Source of the DNA: JAVJUS01 sp040220455
GTDB taxonomy: Bacteria; Pseudomonadota; Alphaproteobacteria; DSM-16000; Inquilinaceae
Direction of reading: 5' to 3'
DNA length: 35,070 nt
NCBI GenBank assembly: GCA_040220455.1
Contig: JAVJUS010000032.1
Span: forward strand, 1 to 35,070
In this document: positions 33,914 to 35,070 of the stretch, piece by piece
Layout: each line of letters starts with the position of its first letter
Position numbering within the stretch: position 1 is the stretch's first letter
Translations under genes and position numbers: made by a program
The notes under the pieces: generated by a model
Told to the model about the DNA's origin: nothing
What the model saw: the letters and a program-made list of their open reading frames with translations, nothing else
Databases searched by the model: none

Positions 33914-34921
33914 ATGAAGACCAAGCTCTCGATCCTCGCGGCGTCCACCGCGATCCTGGCCGCCGGCGGCGCCCAGGCGCAGGACGCCTTCACCCTGCAG
34001 CTCAAATGGCTGCCGCAGGCGCAGTTCGCCGGCTACTTCGTGGCCCAGGAGAAGGGCTTCTACGACGAGCACGACCTGGACGTGACGATCAAGCCGGGCG
34101 GCCCGGACATCGCCCCGCCGCAGGTCATCGCGGCGGGCGGCGCGGACGTCGTCGTCGAGTGGATGCCCGCGGCCCTGGCGGCGCGCGAGCGTGGCGTGCC
34201 GCTGGTCAACGTCGCCCAGGTCTTCGACCGCTCGGGCATGATGCTGACCTGCGACCGGGAGTCGGGCGTCACCACGCCGGAGGACTTCGCCGGCAAGACG
34301 CTGGGCGTCTGGTTCGCCGGCAACGAGTACCCGTTCCTGTCCTGGATGTCCCAGCTCGGCTACTCGGTAGAGGGTGCGGACGCCGACGTCACCGTGCTGC
34401 GCCAGGGCTTCAACGTCGATCCGCTGCTCCAGGACCAGGCGGCCTGCATCTCGACGATGATCTACAACGAGTACTGGCAGCTCATCGACGCCGGGATGAC
34501 CGAGGACGAGCTGATCACCTTCTTCTACGAGGACCAGGGCGTCGCCACGCTGGAGGACGGCCTCTACGCGCTGGAGGAGGACCTCGCCGATCCGGAATAC
34601 GTCGAGAAGCTGGGCCGGTTCATCGCCGCCAGCATGGAAGGCTGGCAGTACGCCATCGACAATGTCGACGAGGCCGCGGAGATCGTCCTGGAATACGACC
34701 TCTCCGGCGCGACGACGTTCGAGATCCAGCAGCGCCAGATGCGCGAGATCGCGGGCCTGATTCAGACCGATGACGGCCAGCCGCTCGGCTACCTGGAGCC
34801 GGGCGATTTCGAGCGCACCGTGGACGTGCTGCTGTCGGGCGATTCTGCTCCGGTCATCACCGAGAATCCGGGCGAGGCCGCCTGGACCCACGAGGCCTGG
34901 GAAGCCGGCATGGGCGGCTGA
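33914..34921 (+). CDS. ABC transporter substrate-binding protein, THI5/NMT1 family (pyrimidine-type)
   Basis: The 335-residue protein has a signal peptide (about 1-22, cleavage after AQA) and the family start FTLQLKWLPQAQFAGYFVAQ, then GFYDEHDLDVTIKPGGPDI and VVEWMPAALAARE. This pattern is that of ThiY/RibY-like proteins, which bind hydroxymethylpyrimidine compounds, riboflavin or pyrimidines. In this operon, with a carbamoylase-family enzyme, and near preT/preA, uracil/thymine or another pyrimidine is the likely ligand; this is inference. It acts in the periplasm and delivers its ligand to the two permeases. AGGTGAGG precedes the ATG at 33914. Confidence 0.9.
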   Translation: MKTKLSILAASTAILAAGGAQAQDAFTLQLKWLPQAQFAGYFVAQEKGFYDEHDLDVTIKPGGPDIAPPQVIAAGGADVVVEWMPAALAARERGVPLVNVAQVFDRSGMMLTCDRESGVTTPEDFAGKTLGVWFAGNEYPFLSWMSQLGYSVEGADADVTVLRQGFNVDPLLQDQAACISTMIYNEYWQLIDAGMTEDELITFFYEDQGVATLEDGLYALEEDLADPEYVEKLGRFIAASMEGWQYAIDNVDEAAEIVLEYDLSGATTFEIQQRQMREIAGLIQTDDGQPLGYLEPGDFERTVDVLLSGDSAPVITENPGEAAWTHEAWEAGMGG

Positions 34922-34934
34922 TCGGGCATCGAGT

Positions 34935-34961
34935 GTCGGGTTTCGCTTCGCTCTACCCGAC
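34935..34961. repeat. REP-like hairpin after the binding-protein gene
   Basis: GTCGGGT (34935-34941) and ACCCGAC (34955-34961) form a 7-bp stem around TTCGCTTCGCTCT. Sequences of this look (GTCGGGTTTCGC…ACCCGAC) are, as I recall, dispersed palindromic repeats in many proteobacteria. It lies 14 nt after the stop at 34921 and may also end or protect the transcript. Confidence 0.5.
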
Positions 34962-35047
34962 CTACCCGCTCATCCGTCCGTAGGCGCTCGTCGGGCGCGC
35001 CGACGCGAGGCCCACCCAAAAGAGAGCTGGGGTGGGGGGACGACGAA

Positions 35048-35070
35048 CCGGGCCCCACCGCCGGGCCCGG
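35048..35070. terminator. G+C-rich hairpin at the window edge
   Basis: CCGGGCCC (35048-35055) and GGGCCCGG (35063-35070) form a perfect 8-bp stem with loop CACCGCC. The window ends at the stem, so a T-run cannot be checked. Confidence 0.5.

Overview
The window is very G+C-rich with strong G/C third-codon bias. Its gene content (NAD-linked two-subunit dihydropyrimidine dehydrogenase, RutR-type TetR regulator, FixK/FNR-type box, GcvA-type LysR regulator, YcgN-family protein, type III polyketide synthase) suggests an alphaproteobacterium, perhaps of the Rhodospirillales/Hyphomicrobiales kind. This is inference; there is no rRNA or tRNA to place it. I see no phage, transposase or CRISPR array. 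The only mobile-looking feature is a short inverted-repeat element at 31544-31717.

Layout. (1) 1-4244, minus strand: a tightly overlapping operon of an AMP-forming acyl/acetyl-CoA synthetase, E1-alpha, E1-beta and a lipoyl E2 (cut by the window edge) of a pyruvate/acetoin-type dehydrogenase, with an FNR/FixK-like palindrome upstream. (2) 5006-7023: two LuxR-family response regulators in tandem, the first with a degenerate receiver, each after a long A+T-rich leader. (3) 7242-8889: an SDR dehydrogenase and a fumarylacetoacetate-hydrolase-family enzyme, which fit the end of a non-phosphorylative deoxy-sugar acid pathway. (4) 9035-11606: a small unknown protein, a type III polyketide synthase, an isoprenylcysteine-methyltransferase-like membrane protein and a YcgN-type cysteine-cluster protein. 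(5) 11645-18416: a LysR-controlled block holding a DODA-type ring-cleavage dioxygenase, a membrane desaturase, a zinc alcohol dehydrogenase and an Fe(II)/2-oxoglutarate oxygenase that resembles the WelO5 halogenase group but keeps the hydroxylase Asp. An MFS transporter is divergent from the LysR gene. I cannot name this pathway and consider it the best candidate for something undescribed. (6) 18546-20357: small stress/envelope proteins (unknown, Pmp3/YqaE, DUF4112) and a lipoprotein.

(7) 20354-24739: reductive pyrimidine catabolism. A RutR-like TetR gene is divergent from preT, a sulfotransferase-like gene and preA, with a RutR-like palindrome between. (8) 24857-28843, minus strand: an ArsM-like arsenite methyltransferase with an added Cys-Cys tail, a lipoprotein, and a metzincin-type zinc protease. 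(9) 29309-34921: a beta-ureidopropionase/carbamoylase-family amidohydrolase followed by a complete ABC importer (ATPase, two permeases, a THI5/NMT1-type binding protein).

Together (7) and (9) read as import of a pyrimidine, reduction by PreT/PreA, and hydrolysis of the N-carbamoyl-beta-amino acid. The middle enzyme, dihydropyrimidinase, is not in the window and may lie beyond 35070. The importer operon is interrupted by the inverted-repeat element between its ATPase and first permease genes.
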